Assembly (NCBI GenBank): GCA_037178675.1
Contig: JAYMGJ010000017.1
Location: 1-64,000, forward strand
Source of the DNA: Scleroderma bovista
Lineage: Eukaryota; Basidiomycota; Agaricomycetes; Boletales; Sclerodermataceae
DNA: 64,000 nucleotides
Reading direction: 5' to 3'
Both the position numbers and the translations under genes were made by a program. The notes beneath the pieces are model-generated. The model made no database searches, was not told the origin of the DNA, and saw nothing but the letters and a program-made list of their open reading frames with translations. The first letter of the stretch is position 1. Each line of letters starts with the position of its first letter. Shown here one piece after another: positions 34,202 to 44,900 of this stretch.

Positions 34202-35757
34202 CACAGGCGCAATGTCAACAACATCCACAGAAGTAGCGGTCGCCCACGCCAACATCACGCCCCTCCCACTTCTCCTCCAACGCATCTCCTTTCGGTCCTT
34301 CGTGAGAATGACCACCCTCCCCGCATCTAACCCCATCCATAAGGAGATCCAACAAGCCGCCCGTCTCCGCAAGCGTCATAGATCCCCTCTCCACCACCTT
34401 GCCGCCTCCTTTCCCATCCACCCCAGGGCAACTGAAGAGATCAAGGCAGTTCGACACTCACCGAAATGGGACCCTCTCACCAAGATCACGGTGGACGAAG
34501 ATAAAGATGACGCGATGAAACGTGCTCGGGAGGCGACGGAGGAGATCCAGATTTTCACAGATGGATCCAGCATCAACAACAACATCGGCGCAGCAGCCAT
34601 ATTGAGAAGACACGGACAACCAGACAAGATCCTCTGTTTCCATCTGGGTAGCCAGACACATCACACCGTCTACAACGGAGAGCAAGTCGGTATGATATTA
34701 GGCGCCGAGCTCCTCAGACGGGAACCCAACGTCCGCTCAGTATACACGGGGGTAGACAATCAGGCAGCCATCCTGGCAACCGTCTCCCGCAACTGTCACT
34801 CAGGTCATGCGCTGACGGACTTATTCTTACAGGTCCTCCAGTCCGCCCTTGACAAACACGGCCTTCAATCTTTATCAGTGCGATGGGTGCCAGGGCACGC
34901 CAACATAGCGGGAAATGAGTCAGTAGACGCTGAGGCAAAGAAAGCCGCGGAGGGAGAAACCAGCTGCAAGGATCAGCTTCCGCAAACGCTGTGGAGGAGA
35001 GATGGACCCATCCCCCTGCCCCACAATAAATCAGCACTCATTCAGAACCACAACGCCCTCGTCAAGGAGAAAGCCAAAAACACTTTCGCCTCCTCCCAAA
35101 GGGGAAGACGCATGCATCAGATCGACCCATCCCTTCCTTCCGCCAAATTCTCAGTGCTGGTTCACCTCTTACCACGCCACCACGCCAGCGCCGTCATGCA
35201 ACTACGCACGGGACACATCCCCCTAAACCATCACCTCGCCAGAATAGGCAAAATCCCTTCCCCCACCTGTCCCAACTGCGAGGCAGCCTACGAGACTGTC
35301 CACCATCTCTTATTCCTGTGTCCTGCTTACGAGGAGTCAAGGCACATGTTAAGAGCTAAAGTCGGCCCGCGCAAGATGAACCCCAAAGGGCTCCTAGCCA
35401 ATCCCAACAACACCAGACATCTTCTGAGATTCGTCAAAAGCACCAAGAGACTGGCACCAACCTTCGGGAACCTCTCCCCTCCCGAACGTCGCCAGTAAAG
35501 CTGCCCCCACTGTATATTTCTTTCTCTCTACATGGAACACTCCTTACGATACACACGCATTGTTCTCACTAATCTTCCGCGCAGCTCTTACTCACACCTG
35601 TCTCGGGCCCTCCCGAGGCTTACAATGTTTTAGATTACACACTTAGACACTCACCTCTACTATAGTTCAGCACACATCTGCATGTAAGGTCTAGCATAGG
35701 GCTCATCCCTCCATATGACCATAAATTGGATTTATAAAAATAAAAATAAAAAAAAGT
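34202..35757 (+). mobile_element. 5'-truncated LINE (non-LTR retrotransposon) with A-rich tail
   Basis: The segment begins abruptly at the end of an LTR and ends in a TATAAAAATAAAAATAAAA-type tail at about 35733-35757. It holds only the last part of a LINE polyprotein (RNase H and a cysteine-histidine motif). Truncation from the 5' side with an A-rich 3' end is the usual outcome of target-primed reverse transcription. I could not find a clear target duplication. Confidence 0.8.
34212..35498 (+). pseudogene. LINE polyprotein C-terminus: RNase H domain and CCHC motif
   Basis: The open frame of 428 codons has no internal stop, but it is only the tail of a much longer protein. RNase H residues are visible as FTDGSS (Asp), NGEQVGMILGAEL (Glu), YTGVDNQAAI (Asp) and GNESVDAEAKKAA (Asp). 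Near the C-terminus CPNCEAAYETVHHLLFLCP gives the cysteine/histidine motif often found after RNase H in fungal LINEs. Endonuclease and reverse transcriptase domains are absent. The first ATG is probably not a native start. Confidence 0.85.
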
Positions 35758-37088
35758 TGAGAGCTTTCCGCTTATATAATACGCATGACATCATAGTGGC
35801 TTACATACACAGAGGCATCTCCGTCCTCGACGCCCACCATTCTAGCCTCCTCTTGTCCGAGTAGTCCGCATCTGGGTGATATAATCCTCGCCTGCAACGC
35901 TGCGCCAGTAATCACCGCACGATTCTTAACATTGAGTACTGATGATGACCCGCATTCCGAGGTGCTGTTGCTCCCTGACTCATAAGTGTCAACAATGCGC
36001 TTGTCAATCTTGCTACCCCTCTGTGGGTATTCAGGTACTGTACGCCGGATGTGCCCCGGTTAGCTTCTACAGACACACAGGGAAAGACATGCATCCGTGG
36101 TGGCAAACCCGCAACCCCAGGCAGTGTGAGTAGGGGTACTAAATTGTGCTGGTGGCCAGATCGGATGGTACCCATACCGGTGACCTGCACGGGTCATCTA
36201 CTCTCCCCTCTCTGCATCCGTTATGTTCGCCTTTTCCTTCTCCTCCGCCTTCTTCTTGCGCTTCCGCTTCAGGCCCTGACCGGGCCTCTTTACCACCACC
36301 TGATGCCCAGTAGTCGGACCACTCGTGTCCATCACGTCTGCAGTTTCACCACCACTTCTTACCGGCGGTACGTGTAACGTGTAACTCTCTAAGGATGCGA
36401 GGGCCTCAGTAGAGTGGGGGGGGGGATCGCCGAGGTCTGTGGGCACTTTCTTCGAGTATCTGACTTACGACACGGAGTGGTCCCATGACTTGGGGTTCTT
36501 AGGGTCGCTCGGGAGAGTCGAGAGGAGGATGGCGACGGTGGTTGACTTAGGAATGGCGAATTCCGTATTGGCAACGTAAAGAACGGCCTCTTGGAGGCTC
36601 GTTCTGTGATCTGAGATCTTTTCGCCAAGCCCGAATCATGATTCATGAACGATCGTGCTTCCGAATCCATCCTCTTCCAAAAGACATCTGCGGCGTCCCC
36701 AAGTGACAGTTTGGTGACTTTCCCTTCTACGATATCGAGCAGGTCAAACGCATTTTGAATTCGGAGGGCCCGATCGTGTCGCCTTTGGGGAACATGGCCG
36801 TCACGTGTGGGAAATCCGACGACGACGATATCGCTGGCGCTGCGGTTGTAGTGACTGAGGATTGTGTTGGACTCGAAGTCGAAGACATGGCCTATATTGG
36901 CCGAACCCCGCTATCAATCTGCGACTTGGCCCAGGGCTGGACAATGAATAGTATGTCCTGAGGGTCTCTATTTTTATTTGTCAGATCCCACATATACCTG
37001 AAGCACTCCAGGACAGATCATGAAAAAATATATTGCGGAATCAAATGACCGAGCCCATAGGAATAACCAATTTTTTTTCCCCTCTAGA
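35758..37088. other. Unassigned region with a possible minus-strand exon
   Basis: A minus-strand frame open from about 36900 to 36389 contains DFESNTILSHYNRSASDIVV, NAFDLLDIVEGKVTKLSLGD and then MDSEARSFMNHDSGLAKRSQ. This may be an exon of an unknown gene. A frame at 36446-36198 ends in a lysine/arginine-rich KRKRKKKAEEKEKA stretch that could be a nuclear signal. I cannot connect them into a confident model. The 35.76-36.19 kb part shows nothing. Confidence 0.3.
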
Positions 37089-37095
37089 TATAAAA
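37089..37095 (+). promoter_or_regulatory. TATA box of the cysteine-rich secreted protein gene
   Basis: TATAAAA lies 57 bp before the ATG at 37152, with no other start in between. Confidence 0.5.
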
Positions 37096-37151
37096 TGCAG
37101 GCAGAAGGAGGCGCCATACATCAAACATATCTTCGCCTCCTGGCTGTCAAA

Positions 37152-37525
37152 ATGGTCCGTTTACTTAGTGTCGCGTCCCTGCTGTTCTCTTCGTACATTG
37201 CTCTTGCAGCTGCCGAAGGTACGCCGCGCTTGCAGGCGAATGACGTGGTCGCGAGGCTTGTGGGGAGGGGTCTCGATTGTTCTGGTGGTATGATATTCAA
37301 CTCCACTGACTCTCAACCTGCTCACCTTATGCACAGCTCGGGTGTGCAATGGTGGCAAGTCGTGCTGCGACGCAGGCACGCATTGTTGCTACGACAAAGG
37401 TGGTGGTTGTAAGAATTCAATCACAAATCTTTTTTGCTGTTGCTTACAACGGCCCGCGTCATCCAGGCTGTGCTGATGGGCGCACTTGCTCAACTAACCA
37501 TTGGGGTACCCCTGATTGCAAGTAA
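37152..37525 (+). CDS. Small cysteine-rich secreted protein (88 aa)
   Basis: Spliced model: 37152-37287, 37337-37408, 37467-37525, with introns of 49 and 58 nt (GT-AG). The exons sum to 267 nt. The protein begins MVRLLSVASLLFSSYIALAAA, a clear signal peptide (about residues 1-21). A short pro-like region follows, and then a compact knot with nine or ten cysteines: C...C....CC....HCC....GGGCC....C.......C, ending at TPDCK. The repeated CC pairs resemble granulin-like or knottin-like folds. Introns interrupt the cysteine region in phases 1 and 1. Likely exported and disulphide-bonded; role (cell wall, defence or host contact) unknown. Too short to stand out as a single open frame. Confidence 0.75.
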
Positions 37526-38601
37526 CAATAGTGTCGCCAACCGAATCAGGCTGAATCAAAGTGGCAGTTTGGTGGGCATTCGACATGTCGAAGTGCACTG
37601 AACCAAGTTGGTACTGGGCAAATAGTCCTGCAATGTATTTTTTTCTTCTGATTTTGTGTGTTCGAAATGTGTCTACGTCCGTAACGTTAGTCGTTTGTCT
37701 AGGACAACTATCAGCGAGTTCGATTCAGAAGGATTGCACCCTTGGGAAGGTCATTCTGAAAGTACAGAAAAGAATGAGATGAGCGCCAGGATAACGCGCA
37801 TTCGCCATCCTTGCATCTATCTGTACTTCTTTTCTACTGACGTCAATGTATGTGCCCATGACTCATCACCAACTTGCAGCGGTCAGTGTGGCCCGTCATC
37901 TTTGTTGTCCATGTCATCGTTAATGGAGGGTTCACGGGCCTTGACCATGCAACCTGGTTGTCAACTTCAATTCGATAGGCATGTTATTCACAGTCCACTA
38001 TATGGATTAGACGAGCAAGATAGATTTCCAAAGACAATTTTGGCCCACCTACAATGCTGCGATGGAGTGAACAACCATGTCCCGTTCCGAGAAAGCGTGA
38101 TCAACGCACTGGATATAGAGACTAGAATCCAACACATAACATTGTTGGGAGCGCCATCCGCATTTGATCAATCGAGTCACATTTCTAGCGGGAGGTGACA
38201 TAAGGGAGACGAGCCACCCAATTTTATTATCGTGGTAAACTTTGTTCAGGGAAAATTAGCATGGTCTGAGGGAGAAAACAGTTTGTCTTTACCTGTGACT
38301 TCCCTCTACTGCTTCAAGACGTGACGCTGGCTCGCTAGTAAAGTGCAAGTCGCCCTTCAAGTTGCCATGAGACTGATTAGACCACCCATCGTCCTTGGCC
38401 AAAGAATGCAAGAAGGTGTCCATCACCGACCGACCTGGAATGTCAAATCGCATGTGCTTTGAATGATGTCCTTGAGATATGTTCTCGTCGACAGCCAGTG
38501 GCAAGACGGTGGCAAGAATATTGAGCGTGGGAAATATTGGCTTGACATACAAAACTGGGTCTCTTCCCTTTGAAACGTTTTTCGTCGGTTTCACGACGGA
38601 C
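37526..38601. other. Intergenic region without a recognised gene
   Basis: A 180-codon plus-strand frame (37656-38198) and a minus-strand frame overlapping the RNA14 start (38289-38633) have no family resemblance. The region includes the RNA14 promoter; I see no convincing TATA box. Confidence 0.35.
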
Positions 38602-41600
38602 ATGTCTGAACAACCAGTCATTAGGAACGACAACGGAACGCCGATAGATCTCGGTTCGCAAGACCCAAGCTACAATGGTGACAAGACCCAGCCAACCGAA
38701 GAGATCTTGAATGCGCTGAATGCGCTAAACCCCAAAGCAATCTTGGAGGTCACTCAAAATGGCCACGAACCGTCCCTGATGCAAGACGAGTCTGTTCAAG
38801 AAACGGCAAAGGAACCGCCCTCTGAGTGGCATGTACTGCGCGGGAAGTTGCGTGACCATCCTCAAGACCCGGAAGGCTGGAACCAGCTTGTGGATATCGC
38901 TGAAAATAATGGCGACCTTGAGCAAATTAAACAAACCTACGAAGCCTTGCTCGAGACGTATCCCAACACGGTATGAAGTCTTGTTCATTCCTCGACCGTA
39001 GTTTGACAGTGCAATACCAAGTCGTCTGCCCAAATTGCTTATCTCAATCACTTCTTAAGCCCAGGACTGTTCCAGTACGCCGAAGAGTTATTCAAGAGAT
39101 TCCTGAGAACATCGCCCTCAGTTGATCTTTGGAAGTTCTATCTTACTTATGTCAGGTTCGTAGTGAGCGAAATCACGGTGCCACAACAGGATTTTTGATG
39201 CAATGTTGAAATCTACAGACGCGTGAATACATCGCCCAACAGCCGAGAAGCCGTCAGTCGGGCTTACGAATTTGCGCTCAACCGCATTGGACAAGATAAA
39301 GACAGCGGCGAAATATGGCACGATTACATCCAGTTCATCAAAGCTGGCGAGGTATGTCGTGTCCCAACTTCGTAGGCGTCAACTCACGTCATATTAGACA
39401 AGCACTACCTGGGAAGAACAACAAAAGATGGACGCTCTTCGTAAGATTTATCATAGGGCCGTTCAGATCCCTCTTGAGAATGTGGAGAAGCTCTGGTCCG
39501 AACTCGAGACCTTTGAGAACGGGCTGAACAAAATTACGGTCCGTGCAATCTTTTCATCTATTGTATTTGATTATGCATACTTCTACAGGCTAAGAAGTTC
39601 ATGTCTGATTTATCCCCGTCACACATGCAAGCAAGGACAGTACTTCGTCAATTACAAAGACATTTAGGTCCTTTATTCCCACCACCGCCCCCGTCTTCGT
39701 CTTCAAGGCCATCAATTTATCTACCGCCTACCCCCACTTTCAACGCTGCTGAAAGAGCTCTTGTCGGCGCATGGAAAACTTATTTGAAGTGGGAGGAAAA
39801 CAACCCTCTCGAATTTGAAGAAAAAGACAAAGCGACGCTAGTTTCTCGGGTTCAACTCGTTTATCGCAAGGCGGTCATCCGAATGCGATACTACAGCGAG
39901 ATTTGGTGAGTCTCTTCTGCAGGTTCTTTTTCCCACGTTTATCCTTGTCGGAAAAGGTATATGGCGTTTGTGTGGACGAATAGTGTTGGTAAGCAAGAGG
40001 AGGCGCTGAACACTTTGAAAGCCGGCATGGAGGCGAACCCGACTAGTTTCTTGCTCCATTTTGCGTATGCTGAGATGCAAGAGGCGCGCAAGGAATACAC
40101 AGAAGTCAACAATGCGTTCGACAAAATTCTCGACCGCTTGCGTGTACAACTCGAGGAGCTTGAGACCCGGGTGAATTCAACGGGGCTATCGTTTTCGTCT
40201 GATGCTTCTGGACGCACTGTGCCTACGAGTGTTCCCAATTCAGCAGCGTCTGCGGTTACCGAAGGAAATGCATCGATCAACTCATCCTTCGCAACTCAGA
40301 GTGCTGATGAGAAACCTCCCAAGTCCAAAGAGCTGCAAGATCGTCGGTCTGAATATGGACTTGTCTGGATTATGTACATTCGTTATGCTCGTCGAGCTCA
40401 CGACCTCAAAACATTCCGAGCTGTATTTGCAAGAGCCCGGAAGGACCGCTGGACGCCATGGGAGGTTTACGAGGCTGCAGGTGTGTGAGAAGACGACAAA
40501 ACCAAGCTAAGGTTGACAAAGTTCTCCGACAGCGCTGATGGAGTATCATTGTAACAAGGATGGAGGACTCGGAGTTGCATCTCGTATTTTTGAGAAAGGT
40601 TTGGAAAGCTTCGGTGACGAGGTTGAATTTGTTTTGAGATATCTTGGTTTCTTGATATCCGTCAATGACGATAACAGTAAGCTGATATGCATTGGTGCTT
40701 ATTTCACATGGCGCTTATGAGAATTTCTTTTCAGACGCACGGGCGCTCTTTGAGCGTGTTATCCCTACGTTCAATCCTGAACGGGCACGGCCCCTGTGGG
40801 AAAGGTGGGCACGTTATGAGTATCAGTTTGGTGATCTCGAGGCTGCACAGAAACTTGAGAAGCGAATCTCCGAAGTTTATCCAACTGGTGCGTGGGTTCA
40901 ACGGCAGATCAGAAGCCAAACCGGGCTGAGAGACCACGTTGCTCGGCAGATCCTCCCATCAAACGTTTTGCACAGCGCCACACATACCTGGGCACTGATG
41001 CCATTGCCGCAAGAGACCTCGGGTTTGCCATGGCTGGCCGCCAGCCAGCCAGTAATGCCATATCAGCAGCGGCAGCCTCAGTTCTTGAGAAACGCACAGA
41101 ATCCCTGCAATCTCTGATGCATGTGCCTCAAAGTCAACCACCCAAGAGACAGGCGTCTCCAGACCTCAAGCGAAGAGAGGACTCTGTGAAGCCCGATTTT
41201 GGGCCTCCATCCAAACGTCAGAGACCATTGACACCTCCGCACAGAGACCGAGAGCGGTTTGATGGCCCGCCGCCACCCCGAAGACGTATGGCCAGCCCTG
41301 CTGGTTGGGAGAAAGAAAGAGACCGCGAACTTGGACACATCAAGAGGGACCGGGACGAAGACAAGCCGTCTCCTTTGCCTACGGTCTTATCCTGGTTTGT
41401 TGGACAGTTACCTAATCCAGCCACTTTTGATGGTACATGTCACTCCATTTGTGTTACAATGGCATTTTCTCTTTGTATTGATCGTCGAATCTTTTGCGTT
41501 TTTTCACACAGGTCCGATTTTCAGGGTCGATGACTTGATGATGCTGTTCCGGAATGCTGTAATTCCGAGTGCTACTCGGAGGGCGACGCCGCCGCCGCCG

Positions 41601-41743
41601 CCTCCACCGCCTCGCTCAGGCATGTCAGTTCTATGATCCCTTGACGCCGGTTGCTAACACTTTGGACAGGTGGCAGCCGTCCCCCGCCAGATTATGGACC
41701 ATACCAAGGACCTGGAGGTAGGGGTGGTGGTCGGCGATACTGA
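38602..41743 (+). CDS. RNA14: mRNA 3'-end processing protein RNA14 (CstF-77 homologue)
   Basis: Spliced model: 38602-38970, 39022-39155, 39219-39351, 39398-39538, 39589-39905, 39957-40480, 40533-40676, 40735-40887, 40950-41432, 41512-41623, 41677-41743, totalling 2,577 nt, 858 aa. Rna14 is the HAT-repeat scaffold of cleavage factor IA (CstF in animals), which helps define poly(A) sites in the nucleus. Half-a-TPR repeats are visible throughout, for example [54 protein letters not shown] and [16 protein letters not shown]. The C-terminal third is charged and proline-rich (PPPPPPPP), ending in an RGGGRRY tail; the monkeytail segment [20 protein letters not shown] lies near residue 810. The start was chosen at MSEQPVI because the upstream part of the frame is not family-like. 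The last intron could alternatively use a GC donor; both keep the frame. Confidence 0.93.
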
Positions 41744-41973
41744 TCCGTATTTTTACATCTTGCCTTTTCTCTCTAATAGTTTTAACTGTGCATATCCCCA
41801 TCGCCTATCAAAAACCCTCTTTATGAACAATTGAACTCATTTGCATTGCGGTCTGAATTTAGGGTGATGATTTCCGCTACAAGTTATGAGAGTATAAAAT
41901 ACAAGAGGTCGAATAAAGAAAATAATCTACGTCCCACCAAGAATGATTTTCACTAAGTAGTATTATGTTCACA

Positions 41974-44900
41974 CTAATAAGCAACGGGTGACGGGGCAGC
42001 ATTCACGTCACCACCACTGTCAGCAAAGTCATCCAAAAACTCGTCTAGCACGCCAAGTATCTCTCGGACCAGCGCGTCCCTGTTCCATTCTGCCCTGTGG
42101 CGCCAGACACATCCGAGGCACATCGCGCGCAGCTGTTCCAGCGTCTCGACCGACAGCTGATCGGTGCGCGTGGTGAGCTTGTGTTGGAGGGTAATCATCA
42201 GCTCTTCGTCTACGTGGAACTCAGGGAGGGGTGTAGGCGGTCGCGAAGGCTCTCGTGGCGGTGATACACACATCGGTTCCGTGCCCGAAGCTTGAGGAAG
42301 ATCGGTAGACATTGAGGGTACAGGTGTGAGGGGGGGCGAGGGCTCTGGTTGAGCGGCGGCAGCGGTAGCAGGGAACAACGGAGGCTGCAAATCATCGTGC
42401 ACCTGCGGTCGAGGACTCAGAACAGGCGTGTGGGTATGAGATGATGAAGCGTGCGTGTCCCCATTGAGCAGATGCGAAATCGACATTGGCGGAGCCTTTT
42501 CTGGCACTGGCACCGACACTGGCTGTTGCTGCTGAGCTACGTGCATGAAAGAATCCAAAACATCATGTCTCAGCGCTGGAGCAGGATAGTCGACCATCAT
42601 CGCGTCCGTCCATCCATTCACATTTGGCGCCGTCTGTTCGTGCTGCTGCTGCTCCGAGGCGGGCATTGGCATCGGCTGACCATCATTCGCAAACCTAACA
42701 GAGACAGGTGGTCGTCCCTGTCCCTGCTGTGACGCAGCACGAAGCCCAAGAAGGTCAATAGGATCATGGTCCTCGTCATCGCTGAGCGCAATCGTCCGCG
42801 CACGTTTCTGTTGCCTCGGGCTCGCACCGCTCTCCTCGGCCTTATCCTCGCCACCCGCACCAGCCTCCGGCGACCTACTCGGGCGCTCACCGTCACCCGC
42901 AGAACGCGCGCGCTTCAGCCTTCTCTCGAGCTGCAGCGGATCCGTAATCTGGATCTCGGGCTGCTGTCCATTATGCCGTGCACTTCTCCGGGTGCCCGGT
43001 GCATACGCCCCGTTCCCGCCGGCTCCATTAGCAGCCCCCCCGTTCTGTCCCGCACAAGCAGCACTCCTGCCCTTCTCCTTCTTCCGCTCTGCCCGCCTCT
43101 TCCGCTCCCTCCCCGCCATTCGCTCACACTCCAGTCTAAACTGCGCATCAAACAGCTCGAGCACGCTCATCTCTGCAGCAGTCGACATGGCCTGTGCCTT
43201 GTGCAGACGATCGCCGTCCTGGCGTGCACACACCGTCGCGTTATGTACGATTTTGCGAATGTCGACCAGAAAGTCTTGCGGGGTGAGGTATTTGCCTTTG
43301 TAGAGGTCCGTGTGTATGCGTTCGAGGTCGGTGTCGTATAGCCGCACAGGCAGAGGTGCTTCGGGTGGGACTGGGGCTGGTGCTTGAAGTTGAGCTTGGG
43401 CTTGGAACGGAGGCTGGGGCTGAGGCTGAGGCTGGAGCGGTACCTGCACCTGCACCGGAAGGGGAAGGGGAAGGGGCAGCTGCAACTGGCTCTGGCTCTG
43501 GCTCTGGGTCTGCAACAGCGGATCCATCTGCACATCCATATGATGGTCAGAAGCACCATTAACCTCAGCAGGGCCCTGCACCTCCTGCATAACCGTCTCA
43601 TGCACCATCTCCACCACGCCATTCCCAGCCTGAATCGTCACATCGGACGCTACGATTTCGACTTCTCTCACGACACCAGCCGGACCGGCAGTGGCGGCGT
43701 CGGGGACATCACCTGCACCTGCTGCACCTGCAATGGCACCGGCAGCAGCAGCACCAGCCGCGTCGGCACCAGCTGCGCCAGGGCGAACTTCACCCGCATC
43801 CAGACCATCAGGAAGCCCCACCCCAAACATAACCGCCTCGAAATCATACTCCTCCTATTACACACGCATCAGCACAGAGAACAATCAACACAGAAGGAAC
43901 GCACCCTCGCATTCTTCGTAAACCGCTTAAACTTCCTCTTCAGCTCCGTCACGACAGGCCCCAGTCTGTACTTGAGCACCGTCATCACCCTCTTATCGCT
44001 CTCCTCCTGCACCGCAAGCTCCGCCGCACTCGGCTGCCGCGGCTCCGGAGGCGGAGCGAGCGGCAGCGTCTCCAGCACGCGTCGGCGGCGTCGCATGCCA
44101 TCTGCAAATGCGCTCGGCGGTCTGCGGATGTCCGCGAGAAGAGGCGCAAAGTACGCAGAGATCTGTGTCGCGCAAGGGAGGGACATGGGTATGCGCGTGG
44201 CACGGGTGATACCGAACCATGCTTTGACATCGCGAGGGAGAGACGAGAAGGGTGCGTCGCATACAGCTAGGAGCAAGATGGGGTCTGTGGGGCTCAGCGA
44301 GTCGAGCATGGCGCGGACGGTCGAACGGACTGTTTCGGAGAGGGCGGCGCACCAGCTTGAGAGGGCTGGGATGTACAGGACGGAGGGCTGGTGTCGTCGA
44401 GCTTCGACAAAGAGCTGCACGACGGCAGCTTCGGGCGTCTGTCGTACGTGTCGTTAGTATCGCGGCATGTATGCTGCGGTAAGCTTACTCACCCGCGTTG
44501 AGTCGCCCATCAACGTGCCCAGATCCAGGCTCTGTACATGATACCCCTCCAAGAAATGCAACAGCGCAGCACCGACGTATCCCTGGCCCGTCCCAGGCTG
44601 ACCATGCAAGACTAGCCGTGGGCGATACACGCGCAACGTTTCCATTGCTGTTCCATCCACGTCAGACTCGTCTTCGTAGTAGCAGCAGTGAAAGACACAA
44701 CTCACACTGCATAAGCATCTCGCGCTCCAATGCGCCTTCTTCACTATCCTCTTCCCACTGTGCCTCTTCCAGGGCAGTCCGCTTCTGCCGCGCAGGAAGC
44801 ACCTTTCCGAGAGCATCCTTGACCTGGTCGAATATCTCGCCCAGAAGAGGAACGAGTTGGCTTGGAAGCGGGGACGCAGCTGTCGCAGTAGACCTTGCCG

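Noticed and set aside
43384..44457. 357-codon plus-strand open frame
   Set aside because: It lies opposite YTA7 exons, whose GC-rich codons leave the antisense frame open. The minus-strand frame is the conserved AAA/bromodomain protein.
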